Shown piece by piece: positions 1 to 5,694 of a DNA stretch of 8,402 nucleotides (positions are counted from its first letter, which is position 1; the number at the start of each line of letters is the position of its first letter). The translations under genes and the position numbers were made by a program. A model generated the notes under the pieces. It saw only the letters and a list, made by a program, of their open reading frames with translations, did not search any database and was not told where the DNA came from. The stretch lies in contig CAMPIC010000097.1 in the NCBI GenBank assembly GCA_946886185.1, forward strand, positions 1-8,402. Direction: 5' to 3'. This DNA comes from an uncultured bacterium (GTDB lineage Bacteria; Eisenbacteria; RBG-16-71-46; CAIMUX01).

Positions 1-1970
1 CCGAGCAGCCCCCCTTCCTCCCCGCGTTGTCCCGTGTCGGTGAAGACCTCGCCCACGCACTTGCCCCCGATCGGACAGGGTAGCTCGAACGTTCCATCGC
101 GCTTCACCTCTCCGCCCAACGGAGCGCCGCCAGCGTCGAGCGGTCCCAGCTTGCGCCGCTTGAACCCGCGCATCGAGTTCACTCCACCCGAGTAGAACCG
201 CTCGTTCGCGAGCAAGTCCTGCGCCTCCCCGATCGGCTTGGCCCATCCTCCCGAGAGACGCGCCGCCGCCACCAGGCTCGATCCGATCAGCCGCTCGTAC
301 TTCGTCAAGGTAGCCTCCCCTTTGATGTATGGAGCGTCGGAGAGGATCTGCGGCACCGATACGGCGGTGGCGATGGAGACGATGCCGCCGGTCTGCGGAT
401 CGAGTCGGTCATTGGAGGCGTCGAGGAGGGCGTCCCAGAAAAACACGGTGGCATATCCACCGCTCTGCTCGAACGCCTCGGGATCGTCCGTGAGGATCTC
501 GACGTCCGCCGCCGTGAGCCGCACGCCGGTCTGATAGCTGATCTTGAGCGTCGGGCGATAGAGCAGCGAAAACACGACCTCTTCCGCCAGGCTGATGTAG
601 CTCTCTTCCGACTCACGCTCCAGGTTGTTCTGGATCTCGCCGCGGGTGCGCGCCCCGATCAACGCGGGCCACCAGACCGCGCCCGTCACCTCCTGGCGGT
701 GGAGGGAATAGAAGCCGCGCGCGCGGAAGCCGCGACCTCCTCCGAAGAGATTGCGATGTCGCCACGAGAGATGCGCGATGATGAAGTCGTCGGTCCAGTA
801 GCCGAGCCCCGTCTCCAGAGTGCGAGGGTCGATGTTGGAGAGCTCGACCCGCAGATCGAGCTCTCGCTCGTCCGTCGCGGATCCGAGCACGGTCGAATCG
901 GCCGGCTCGACGGGTGTCGACAGAGAGTCGGGCGGGATGGGGGTTCCGCTCATGTCCTCTCGCGGCGCCGTGGCGACGACCGCGGTGGTGTCCGCGCGCG
1001 CCACCGCCACATCGAGCGCTTGGGCTTCTCCCGGTGGGACCGAATCGGAAAACGCCGGGTAGATGCGAATCTGACGGAAGAGATCGAGCAACCGGAGCTG
1101 GTCGTGCGCCTGCGCGATGACGGACGGGGAGTAGCGCGTGCCCGACTCGATTCCAGCGGTCTTGCGCGCGAGCGGAGTGAGGTCGGTGCGCGTCCCTTCG
1201 ATGAGCAGATCGTCGAAGAAGTAGATCGGCCCGGGCGTCGCGACCAGCCTCACCATCACCGAATCGAGACCGACCGAAACGAGCTCCGTCTGCACCTGCG
1301 CGCGCGCGTGTCCGCGATGCTCGAGCCAGGAGCGGACCCACGCGGAGGAGCTCTGCACTTCCCGGTCTACGAGCGGCTTGCCCATCTCCAGCTTCACTTC
1401 ATCGCGCAAATCTCGCGCGCGATCGGGTGGAACCCCGGTCACTTCCACCCCGACCAGGCGCACGGGCGAGCCCGGCTCGACTTGAAGCCGCACCTTCACT
1501 TCCTTGTCATCGTCCTTTTCTACCTGCGCGAGGACTTGATTGCGGGGATATCCTTGCCGCGCGAGATAGAGGCGCACGCGCGCGATGTCTTCGCCGAGAT
1601 TGGACGCATAGATTGCGGGTTTGTCTTTGGTGAAGAGTTTCCGAGTGGGATTGAGAGCGAGACCCGATTTGATTTCGTCGGCATCGAGCTCGTCCGGAAT
1701 TCCTTTCAACTCGAGACTTCCCACCTCGAAAGCGCGGAACGGGTCGACCAGACGGGAAATCTCCTGTTCCGACTGCATCGGGGGAGGCTCGACGACCGCA
1801 GGAGAAAGCCCGCTCTCCGCTTCCTCGATTGCGATCGGGTCCGCCGGGGCCGCTTCCTGCGCAGAGACTCGCGTCCCTGAAAGGAGGACGGAGGACAGGG
1901 AGATCCACGCCGCAATCGAGATGGCGCGAAAGAGAGAGCGCGCCCGTTGACCGCACCTCGCGCGAGTCAC
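1..1970 (-). CDS. TamA-like Omp85 outer-membrane assembly protein, C-terminus outside window
   Basis: Omp85-superfamily protein expected to insert or export substrates at the outer membrane. The frame is open from a GTG at 1970-1968 to base 1 (656 residues visible). A signal peptide covers residues 1-37: basic start, hydrophobic 16-31, and V-S-A before Q-E. Three POTRA-like repeats follow at about 81-168, 169-247 and 248-375, then a beta-barrel from about 384. The barrel starts with a G-L-G-Y...H-R-N-L-F-G-G-G-R segment typical of TamA/BamA and carries the diagnostic lid-loop motif M-R-G-F at 600-603. Three POTRAs instead of five argue for a TamA-type protein over BamA. A roughly 55-residue Pro/Ser/Thr/Asp-rich stretch (about 312-368) sits inside POTRA3. 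The GTG shares four bases (GTGA) with the antiporter stop, which supports this start and translational coupling. Probably 60-80 residues are missing. Family assignment is strong; the TamA versus other Omp85 subtype is inference. Confidence 0.9.
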   Translation of the reverse strand, partial: MTRARCGQRARSLFRAISIAAWISLSSVLLSGTRVSAQEAAPADPIAIEEAESGLSPAVVEPPPMQSEQEISRLVDPFRAFEVGSLELKGIPDELDADEIKSGLALNPTRKLFTKDKPAIYASNLGEDIARVRLYLARQGYPRNQVLAQVEKDDDKEVKVRLQVEPGSPVRLVGVEVTGVPPDRARDLRDEVKLEMGKPLVDREVQSSSAWVRSWLEHRGHARAQVQTELVSVGLDSVMVRLVATPGPIYFFDDLLIEGTRTDLTPLARKTAGIESGTRYSPSVIAQAHDQLRLLDLFRQIRIYPAFSDSVPPGEAQALDVAVARADTTAVVATAPREDMSGTPIPPDSLSTPVEPADSTVLGSATDERELDLRVELSNIDPRTLETGLGYWTDDFIIAHLSWRHRNLFGGGRGFRARGFYSLHRQEVTGAVWWPALIGARTRGEIQNNLERESEESYISLAEEVVFSLLYRPTLKISYQTGVRLTAADVEILTDDPEAFEQSGGYATVFFWDALLDASNDRLDPQTGGIVSIATAVSVPQILSDAPYIKGEATLTKYERLIGSSLVAAARLSGGWAKPIGEAQDLLANERFYSGGVNSMRGFKRRKLGPLDAGGAPLGGEVKRDGTFELPCPIGGKCVGEVFTDTGQRGEEGGLL

Positions 1971-3844
1971 GATCCTGCGGGGTCGCGCCGGGTCCACCCC
2001 CCTCGTTCGAGTCGCTCCTCCGCGAGCTGCCGCTTCTCCTCGAGGATCGCGAACCAGACACGATCTTTGGGCGCCGGCCGGTACTCCTCGTCGATCGGGG
2101 CCCGTCGCGATCCTCTCTGGAACACCATCGGCAGAACATAGGCGGGCAGTTTCTCGTCCGTTTCCTCTTCTCCGAGGATCGGGTCGTCCGCGGGCGGCGA
2201 AGCCGCCTCCATCTCCCAGGACTCGATGGTTGCCAGTCCGCGCCGCAACCGGACGTCCCACAGCTCCAGATCGCGGTCGTGGCCGAAAAGCACGCGGCCG
2301 CCGATTCCGTGCACCATCTCCGCATTGACGCTCGCGTGCCCGCGCTGCAGGCCGACGTAGACGTGCGGAACCTTGAACTCCGTCCGGGCGATGCGCGCGA
2401 AGAGCAGGTTCACTTCCTCATTGCTCGTGGCGGCGATGCAGGCGCGCCGGCTCTCGACCTCGGCCCGGTTCAAGGTGGATTCGCGGAGCCCGCTGCCGAA
2501 GATGACCCGGAAGCCTTCGCGCTGCGCCGCGCTCGCGGCATCGGAGTTCGAATCGATGAAGACGACGTCGCGCCGATCTTCGGAAAGCAGCGTCCCGAGA
2601 GCCCGCCCCAAATCGCTCGCGCCCATGATGGCGAAACCCATGTTGGAAGGACGCCGGACGCCGAGCAGGTCGGCGAGCACTCCGCCGGTGATCCCCTGGA
2701 GCAGCACCGTCGAGGCGATGACGAAGAAGACCGTCGCCTGGAGCTCATGGCCTCCGGGGATTTGATGATCCGAGAGAGTCTGGGCAAACAGCGAGGCAAC
2801 CGCCGCCGCCACGATCCCGCGCGGAGCCAGCCAGGAGAGGAACAGCTTCTCCCGCACGGTCAGGCTCGACCCGACCGTGGAAGCGAGTATGTTGAGCGGC
2901 CGGACCACGAACATGAGCAAAGCCACCGCCGCGATCCCTCTCTTGCCCAGCGCCTGCACGTCCGCGAGGCGTACATCGGCCGCCAGCAGGACGAAGAGCA
3001 AGCCGATGAAAAAGATCGTGAGCTGCTCCTTGAACTCCACCAGGTCGCGCGCCACGCGCGTTCGCGCGTTTCCTACCACCATTCCGGCGACGATCACCGT
3101 TCCGATTCCGCTCTCCTCGAGGAGGAGGTTGCTCAGCTGGAACAACAAGACGGCCCCCCCGAGCACGAAGATGTTTTCCAGGCCCTCCGGGACGAGCTTG
3201 CGGCGCCGCAACAGAAATGCCATCGCGAACCCGCCGATGAGCCCGAAGGACGCTCCCAGCGCCAGCCGCCCAGCCACGCCGAGCGCGGCCAGCCCGAATG
3301 AGCTCTGCGTCGGTTGAATCGCGACCTGCAGAGCCACCACGGTGATGATCGCTCCCACCGCGTCGATGAACACGCCCTCCGCCTCGAGGATCGTGTGGAC
3401 GTTGTACTTCACCCGGATGCGGCGAAGCAGCGGAGTCACCACGGTCGGGCCGGTCACGATCACGAGCGTCCCGAACAGGATCGCGATGCGCCATTCCCAT
3501 CCCAGGACGTAATGGCCGATGAGCAGCCCGCACGTTCCCGTGACGAGCGCCCCGATCGTGATGAGCCGCTGGATCACGCCCGCTTCCCGGCGCAATCGCT
3601 TGAGATTGAGATTCAGACCACCGTCGAAGAGGATGATCGCGACCGCGAATCCGACCAGTCCGCGCAACGCGGGGCGCACGGTGTCGGGATCGATCCATCC
3701 CGCGAGGTCGGGACCGAGACAGACGCCGATCAGGAGCAGGAGGACGATGCCCGGCACGCGGAGGTGCCGGGCCAGGATCTGCCCCGCAACCCCCGCGGCC
3801 ATGGCGAGCGCGATCGTGAATTCCGCACCGAGGTGAGCGGTCAG
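1967..3844 (-). CDS. CPA1/NhaP-type cation:proton antiporter with C-terminal RCK (TrkA-N/TrkA-C) domain
   Basis: Inner-membrane antiporter exchanging Na+ or K+ for H+. With a CTG start it has 625 residues: a membrane domain of roughly 12-13 helices (about 5-395) and a cytosolic RCK domain (about 402-520 plus a TrkA-C-like end to about 610) that usually senses nucleotides or ions. Family marks are F-D-G-G-L-N-L at 73-79, T-G-P-T at 131-134, the E-G-V-F-I-D motif with the likely ion-binding Asp at 161, and A-P-R-G-I-V near 340. The Rossmann glycine motif reads G-A-S-D-L-G, with Ser at one usual Gly, and the acidic residue after beta-2 is kept (F-I-D-S). Start choice: the only in-frame ATG (3802) lies inside the first helix and has no SD. 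A CTG at 3844-3842 overlaps the ferritin stop as CTGA, has GAGGA nine bases upstream, and completes that helix. The stop overlaps the next gene. Na+ versus K+ specificity cannot be read from sequence. Confidence 0.92.
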   Translation of the reverse strand: MTAHLGAEFTIALAMAAGVAGQILARHLRVPGIVLLLLIGVCLGPDLAGWIDPDTVRPALRGLVGFAVAIILFDGGLNLNLKRLRREAGVIQRLITIGALVTGTCGLLIGHYVLGWEWRIAILFGTLVIVTGPTVVTPLLRRIRVKYNVHTILEAEGVFIDAVGAIITVVALQVAIQPTQSSFGLAALGVAGRLALGASFGLIGGFAMAFLLRRRKLVPEGLENIFVLGGAVLLFQLSNLLLEESGIGTVIVAGMVVGNARTRVARDLVEFKEQLTIFFIGLLFVLLAADVRLADVQALGKRGIAAVALLMFVVRPLNILASTVGSSLTVREKLFLSWLAPRGIVAAAVASLFAQTLSDHQIPGGHELQATVFFVIASTVLLQGITGGVLADLLGVRRPSNMGFAIMGASDLGRALGTLLSEDRRDVVFIDSNSDAASAAQREGFRVIFGSGLRESTLNRAEVESRRACIAATSNEEVNLLFARIARTEFKVPHVYVGLQRGHASVNAEMVHGIGGRVLFGHDRDLELWDVRLRRGLATIESWEMEAASPPADDPILGEEETDEKLPAYVLPMVFQRGSRRAPIDEEYRPAPKDRVWFAILEEKRQLAEERLERGGWTRRDPAGS

Positions 3845-4380
3845 CGGCCCAGTTCCTCGAGGAGGCTGACCAGGTCATCCGCGTGCTCTTCTTCCATTGC
3901 GAGAATGCCCTCGAGCATCCTGCGCGTCGTCGGATCGTCATTGCCCATGTACCGGATCATGTCCCCGTAGCTCTCGATCGCGATCCGCTCGGCGACCAGG
4001 TTCTCCTTGATCATGTCGATCAGGTCGCCCCCTTCCACGTACTCGGCATGACTGCGCGAAGTCAGTCCGTCGGGCGAGAAGTTGGGCTCTCCTCCCAGCT
4101 GGACGATACGCGCGGCGATCTCATCGGCATGGGCCTGCTCCTCGTTGGCGTGTTGGAGGAACTCCTGCGCGACGCTCTGCGCATGAATACCGCTCGCCAT
4201 GAAGTAGTGGCGCTTGTAGCGCAGGACGCACACCAGCTCGGTCGCAAGGGCCTCGTTGAGGAGCTTGATTACGATCTCGCGATCGGCTTTGTACCCCTCG
4301 GTGACCGCGCCCTGGTCCAGATGACGGCGCGCGCGCTCCCGAATCGCCTTGATGTCGGTCAAAAACGGTTTGTCGGTCAT
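3841..4380 (-). CDS. Ferritin-like diiron protein (bacterioferritin/Dps-like)
   Basis: 179-residue cytosolic four-helix protein of the ferritin-like superfamily, expected to oxidise and store or detoxify iron. The diiron ligand pattern is complete: E48 in helix A (A-T-E-L), E81-x-x-H84 in helix B (E-E-Q-A-H), E131 in helix C (V-A-E-R), and E163-x-x-H166 in helix D (E-E-E-H). The 33-residue step from E48 to E81 equals that of Escherichia coli bacterioferritin (18 to 51). The N-terminal tail (about 1-35) is charged and polar. The start is ATG at 4380 because a strong AAGGAGG lies five bases upstream; a longer frame from 4482 has no such signal and adds a basic, non-family tail. It lies 162 bases downstream of the peroxiredoxin and overlaps the antiporter by CTGA. 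Whether it forms a bacterioferritin-like cage or a smaller assembly cannot be seen; no obvious haem-ligand Met was identified. Confidence 0.9.
   Translation of the reverse strand: MTDKPFLTDIKAIRERARRHLDQGAVTEGYKADREIVIKLLNEALATELVCVLRYKRHYFMASGIHAQSVAQEFLQHANEEQAHADEIAARIVQLGGEPNFSPDGLTSRSHAEYVEGGDLIDMIKENLVAERIAIESYGDMIRYMGNDDPTTRRMLEGILAMEEEHADDLVSLLEELGR
3854..3858 (-). promoter_or_regulatory. Shine-Dalgarno GAGGA supporting the CTG start of the antiporter
   Basis: On the minus strand GAGGA lies within the last ferritin codons, with a nine-base spacer before CTG at 3844. The alternative ATG at 3802 has no purine-rich sequence in the 15 bases upstream. This site is the main reason to prefer the CTG start. 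Confidence 0.55.
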
Positions 4381-4385
4381 GGATT

Positions 4386-4392
4386 CCTCCTT
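4386..4392 (-). promoter_or_regulatory. Ribosome binding site of the ferritin-like gene
   Basis: AAGGAGG on the minus strand, five bases before the ATG at 4380. It decides the start codon and sits one base downstream of an 8-bp hairpin (4394-4414). Confidence 0.85.
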
Positions 4393-4393
4393 C

Positions 4394-4433
4394 GGTCGCT
4401 TCCGCGAAGCGACCCCGCGACTCTGTTCGCGGA
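4394..4433 (-). promoter_or_regulatory. Two overlapping, mutually exclusive hairpins in the ferritin leader
   Basis: In transcript order the first hairpin pairs TCCGCGAA (4433-4426) with TTCGCGGA (4408-4401) across a 17-base loop. The second pairs GGTCGCTT (4414-4407) with AAGCGACC (4401-4394) across a 5-base loop. Both stems are perfect 8-bp pairings and share bases 4401-4408, so they cannot form together. The second ends one base before the ribosome binding site. No T-tract follows, so this is not a standard intrinsic terminator. The structures are visible in the sequence; a regulatory role is inference. Confidence 0.4.
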
Positions 4434-4483
4434 GCCGTTTGCGGGCTGCGCCCGGCTTCGAATGTACAAAAGAAAGGCGCACC

Positions 4484-4506
4484 GCGCAGAAACCAGGTTT
4501 TCGCGC
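4484..4506. repeat. Imperfect 23-bp dyad, operator-like, between peroxiredoxin and ferritin genes
   Basis: The arms GCGCAGAAACC and GGTTTTCGCGC flank a single central A at 4495 and match at 9 of 11 positions, the mismatches being 4489/4501 and 4488/4502. It lies about 100 bases upstream of the ferritin start and about 40 bases after the peroxiredoxin stop. It could be a repressor or activator site for the ferritin operon, or an RNA hairpin at the end of the peroxiredoxin message. It does not resemble a classical Fur box. Confidence 0.35.
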
Positions 4507-4542
4507 GATACGCCAAGACTGCGTGAGGCCGGGATGGAGCTC

Positions 4543-4998
4543 TTATTGGGCTTCGATTCGCCTGAGGTCCTGCAGGACCTCCGCGGGATGCTCCGCCGGG
4601 TTCACCTTCGGATAGGTCGCTTCGATCTTCCCTTCGGGGTCGATCAAGTAAGATATCCGGCGTGGATGCTCCGCCGTCGGATCTTCGGCTGCTCCGTAGG
4701 CCAATCCGATCTTCCGATCGGTATCGCAGAGCAAGGGGAATTCGAAGTCGAACTTTTCGGCGAACGCCTTGTTCTCCGCTGCCGTGTCGAAGCTGATTCC
4801 CAGGACCTGGCAGTTCTTCTCTTGGAACTCGTCGGCGAGATCGCGGAACCCGCGACCCTCGGCCGTTCAGCCGGGGGTGTCGGCCTTCGGATAGAACCAG
4901 AGCAGGACGTGCTGTCCGCGAAGGTCGGACAACGCGAGCGTGTCTCCTTGATGTGTCTTGACGGTGAAGTCGGGTGCTTTGTCTCCGACCGAGAGCAT
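4543..4998 (-). CDS. BCP/PrxQ-type peroxiredoxin, probable selenoprotein with in-frame TGA (Sec44) at the catalytic position
   Basis: Thiol peroxidase of the bacterioferritin-comigratory-protein family, expected to reduce H2O2 and organic peroxides in the cytosol. Read through the TGA it has 151 residues, normal for the family. It begins L-S-V-G-D-K-A-P-D-F, has the W-F-Y-P-K-A-D-T-P-G segment at 34-43, then TGA as codon 44 where the peroxidatic Cys belongs, then T-A-E and F-R-D at 51-53. P37 and T41 complete the active-site P-x-x-x-T-x-x-C/U pattern, and R113/R114 probably supply the catalytic Arg. The family sequence continues uninterrupted to Q151 and TAA. Residue 49, the usual nearby resolving Cys position of many BCPs, is Arg; C63 and C91 are the only Cys left. 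The start is ATG 4998, with AAGGAGG four bases upstream. The alternative to recoding is a nonsense mutation or base-call error, but the intact downstream frame and SECIS-like hairpin argue for selenocysteine. Confidence 0.88.
4833..4865 (-). promoter_or_regulatory. Bacterial SECIS-like hairpin just 3' of the in-frame UGA
   Basis: Numbering U of UGA as 1, the RNA pairs C5-C8 with G34-G37, G10-G12 with C31-C33, and U15-G20 with C24-A29. Single-base irregularities are C9 and G13/G14 opposite U30, and the apical loop is G21-U22-U23. The core at positions 13-23, GGUCGCGGGUU, aligns with GGUUGCAGGUC of the Escherichia coli fdhF SECIS, including the loop G-U that SelB contacts, two bases nearer the UGA than in fdhF. 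The U equivalent to the bulged U17 of fdhF (here U15) can pair with A29, a difference. The hairpin lies within coding sequence, as in bacterial selenoprotein genes. Pairing was worked out by hand, without energy calculation. Confidence 0.72.
4867..4869 (-). other. Recoded UGA codon, probable selenocysteine 44
   Basis: TGA falls between GGC and ACG in the peroxiredoxin frame. The family consensus at this place is D-T-P-G-Cys-T, so the stop replaces only the catalytic Cys. Ferritin, antiporter and BipA genes in the window end in TGA, so the codon is a normal stop here and recoding must depend on local context. Confidence 0.8.
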
Positions 4999-5002
4999 AG
5001 AG

Positions 5003-5009
5003 CCTCCTT
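5003..5009 (-). promoter_or_regulatory. Ribosome binding site of the peroxiredoxin gene
   Basis: AAGGAGG on the minus strand, four bases before ATG at 4998. It selects this start over upstream in-frame ATGs at 5019 and 5079, which lack comparable sites and would add residues foreign to the family. Confidence 0.8.
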
Positions 5010-5117
5010 CGAACATGGTTCCGTCCGGTGGATCACTGAACTGGCTTGCAGGGCGGGCGAGATCCGCTTCTCGAACCATGGATCATCGCTGAGCCGTGAA
5101 GTGCCGTGAAACGATAC

Positions 5118-5132
5118 GCAAGAAGGGTGCCC
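5118..5132 (-). promoter_or_regulatory. Sigma-54-type (-24/-12) promoter candidate for the peroxiredoxin gene
   Basis: The minus strand reads GGGCAC-CCTTC-TTGC against the sigma-54 consensus TGGCAC-N5-TTGC. Only the first T differs, and the essential GG and GC keep their 10-base spacing. Transcription would start near 5106, giving a leader of about 108 bases to ATG 4998. No enhancer-binding site was identified, and a chance match is possible. Confidence 0.38.
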
Positions 5133-5225
5133 AGGGCGAGCCGGAGAGCGCCCTCTCAACGGAGTTGCCTTCCCTCCGCACTCTGCCCACGCGCCTCGCT
5201 ATGAATGGATCCGTTGAAGAGTCCC

Positions 5226-5657
5226 CTATCCTCCTCCAGTGGGGAGAGGATCGAGGCCGAACACCACCACGGCCACGATGAACCCGAATGTGACGAACAT
5301 GAGCCCCACACCCATGGCGGAAATCGAGCGAACCGGGTTCGGGTCCGCACCCCGGATCGCCAGGATGTCGCTGAATGGGATCGACACGGTGTCGGGATGT
5401 CCGATCAGCTCTCTCGACTCGAACTCCAGAACGAGGGTCGAATCGCGGAGCGCGTGCACCTCGCCCTGATCCTCGGCTCCTGACCGGCGGGCGATCCGCA
5501 CGTTCGTCCCCGGCGGAAAATGCTCCTCGAGCCGGGCCCGATCGATGGTTCCGATCGCGGTGGTGCGGCGCGCGGCGCATCCGCTGCTGAACAGCTCGCT
5601 CACCAGGAGCAGGATCAGGATCAGGGCAAGCGGTCGGGTCCGGAACCAGGCGGCGAT
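5226..5657 (-). CDS. Small probable lipoprotein with SH3-like core and C-terminal membrane segment, unknown function
   Basis: I do not recognise a family. Read from an ATC at 5657 it has 143 residues. Residues 1-26 form a lipoprotein-like signal: basic R-T-R, hydrophobic L-A-L-I-L-I-L-L-L-V, then L-F-S-S-G before C27. The lipobox is imperfect (Ser at -3) and a Glu at 21 is unusual. Residues 47-103 have the alternating beta pattern of a small SH3-like barrel: G-T-N-V-R-I, G-E-V, S-T-L-V-L-E-F, V-S-I-P-F-S-D-I. A hydrophobic segment at 112-135 is probably membrane-spanning, followed by a Pro/Gly tail. Start problem: a stop lies two codons upstream and no ATG, GTG or TTG precedes the signal sequence. 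GTG 5603 would remove the whole signal, while the ATC has AGGAGG nine bases upstream. The gene is divergent from BipA and 227 bases from the peroxiredoxin. It is probably real; start and localisation are inference. Confidence 0.7.
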   Translation of the reverse strand: MAAWFRTRPLALILILLLVSELFSSGCAARRTTAIGTIDRARLEEHFPPGTNVRIARRSGAEDQGEVHALRDSTLVLEFESRELIGHPDTVSIPFSDILAIRGADPNPVRSISAMGVGLMFVTFGFIVAVVVFGLDPLPTGGG

Positions 5658-5666
5658 GTTTCAGAT

Positions 5667-5672
5667 CCTCCT
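5667..5672 (-). promoter_or_regulatory. Shine-Dalgarno AGGAGG supporting the ATC start of the lipoprotein
   Basis: Perfect AGGAGG on the minus strand with a nine-base spacer to ATC at 5657-5655. The GTG at 5603 has no comparable site immediately upstream, so this element favours the longer, signal-peptide-bearing form. Confidence 0.55.
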
Positions 5673-5688
5673 GATGTGGCTGGAGGCG

Positions 5689-5694
5689 ATTTTA
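5689..5694 (-). promoter_or_regulatory. Possible -10 box (TAAAAT) for the lipoprotein gene
   Basis: TAAAAT on the minus strand matches TATAAT at five of six positions and would give a transcript starting about 10 bases before the AGGAGG. No good -35 hexamer was found at 16-18 bases, so support is weak. Confidence 0.3.

Noticed and set aside
699..1880. 393-codon plus-strand open frame opposite the Omp85 gene
   Set aside because: Low-complexity, Arg/Asp-rich translation with no family features; antisense of a clear Omp85 frame.
1829..3301. 490-codon plus-strand open frame opposite the antiporter
   Set aside because: Arg/Glu/His-rich shadow frame of GC-rich coding DNA; the minus strand encodes a clear antiporter here.
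2745..3941. 398-codon minus-strand frame overlapping antiporter and ferritin
   Set aside because: Arg/Gly/Pro-rich off-frame translation of two recognised genes.
4442..4456. Intrinsic terminator after the peroxiredoxin gene
   Set aside because: CGGGC-TGC-GCCCG is a short stem only, with no T-run on the transcript side.
4381..4482. N-terminal extension of the ferritin-like protein to 4482
   Set aside because: Basic, non-family sequence without an SD; a strong AAGGAGG precedes ATG 4380.
4543..4998. Reassignment of UGA as a sense codon in this organism
   Set aside because: The ferritin, antiporter and BipA genes all end in TGA at the expected family C-termini.
4543..5079. Two separate short peroxiredoxin fragments, or a simple pseudogene
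   Set aside because: The break is one TGA exactly at the catalytic Cys, with intact family sequence on both sides and a SECIS-like hairpin. Random decay would rarely give this. A base error cannot be excluded without reads.
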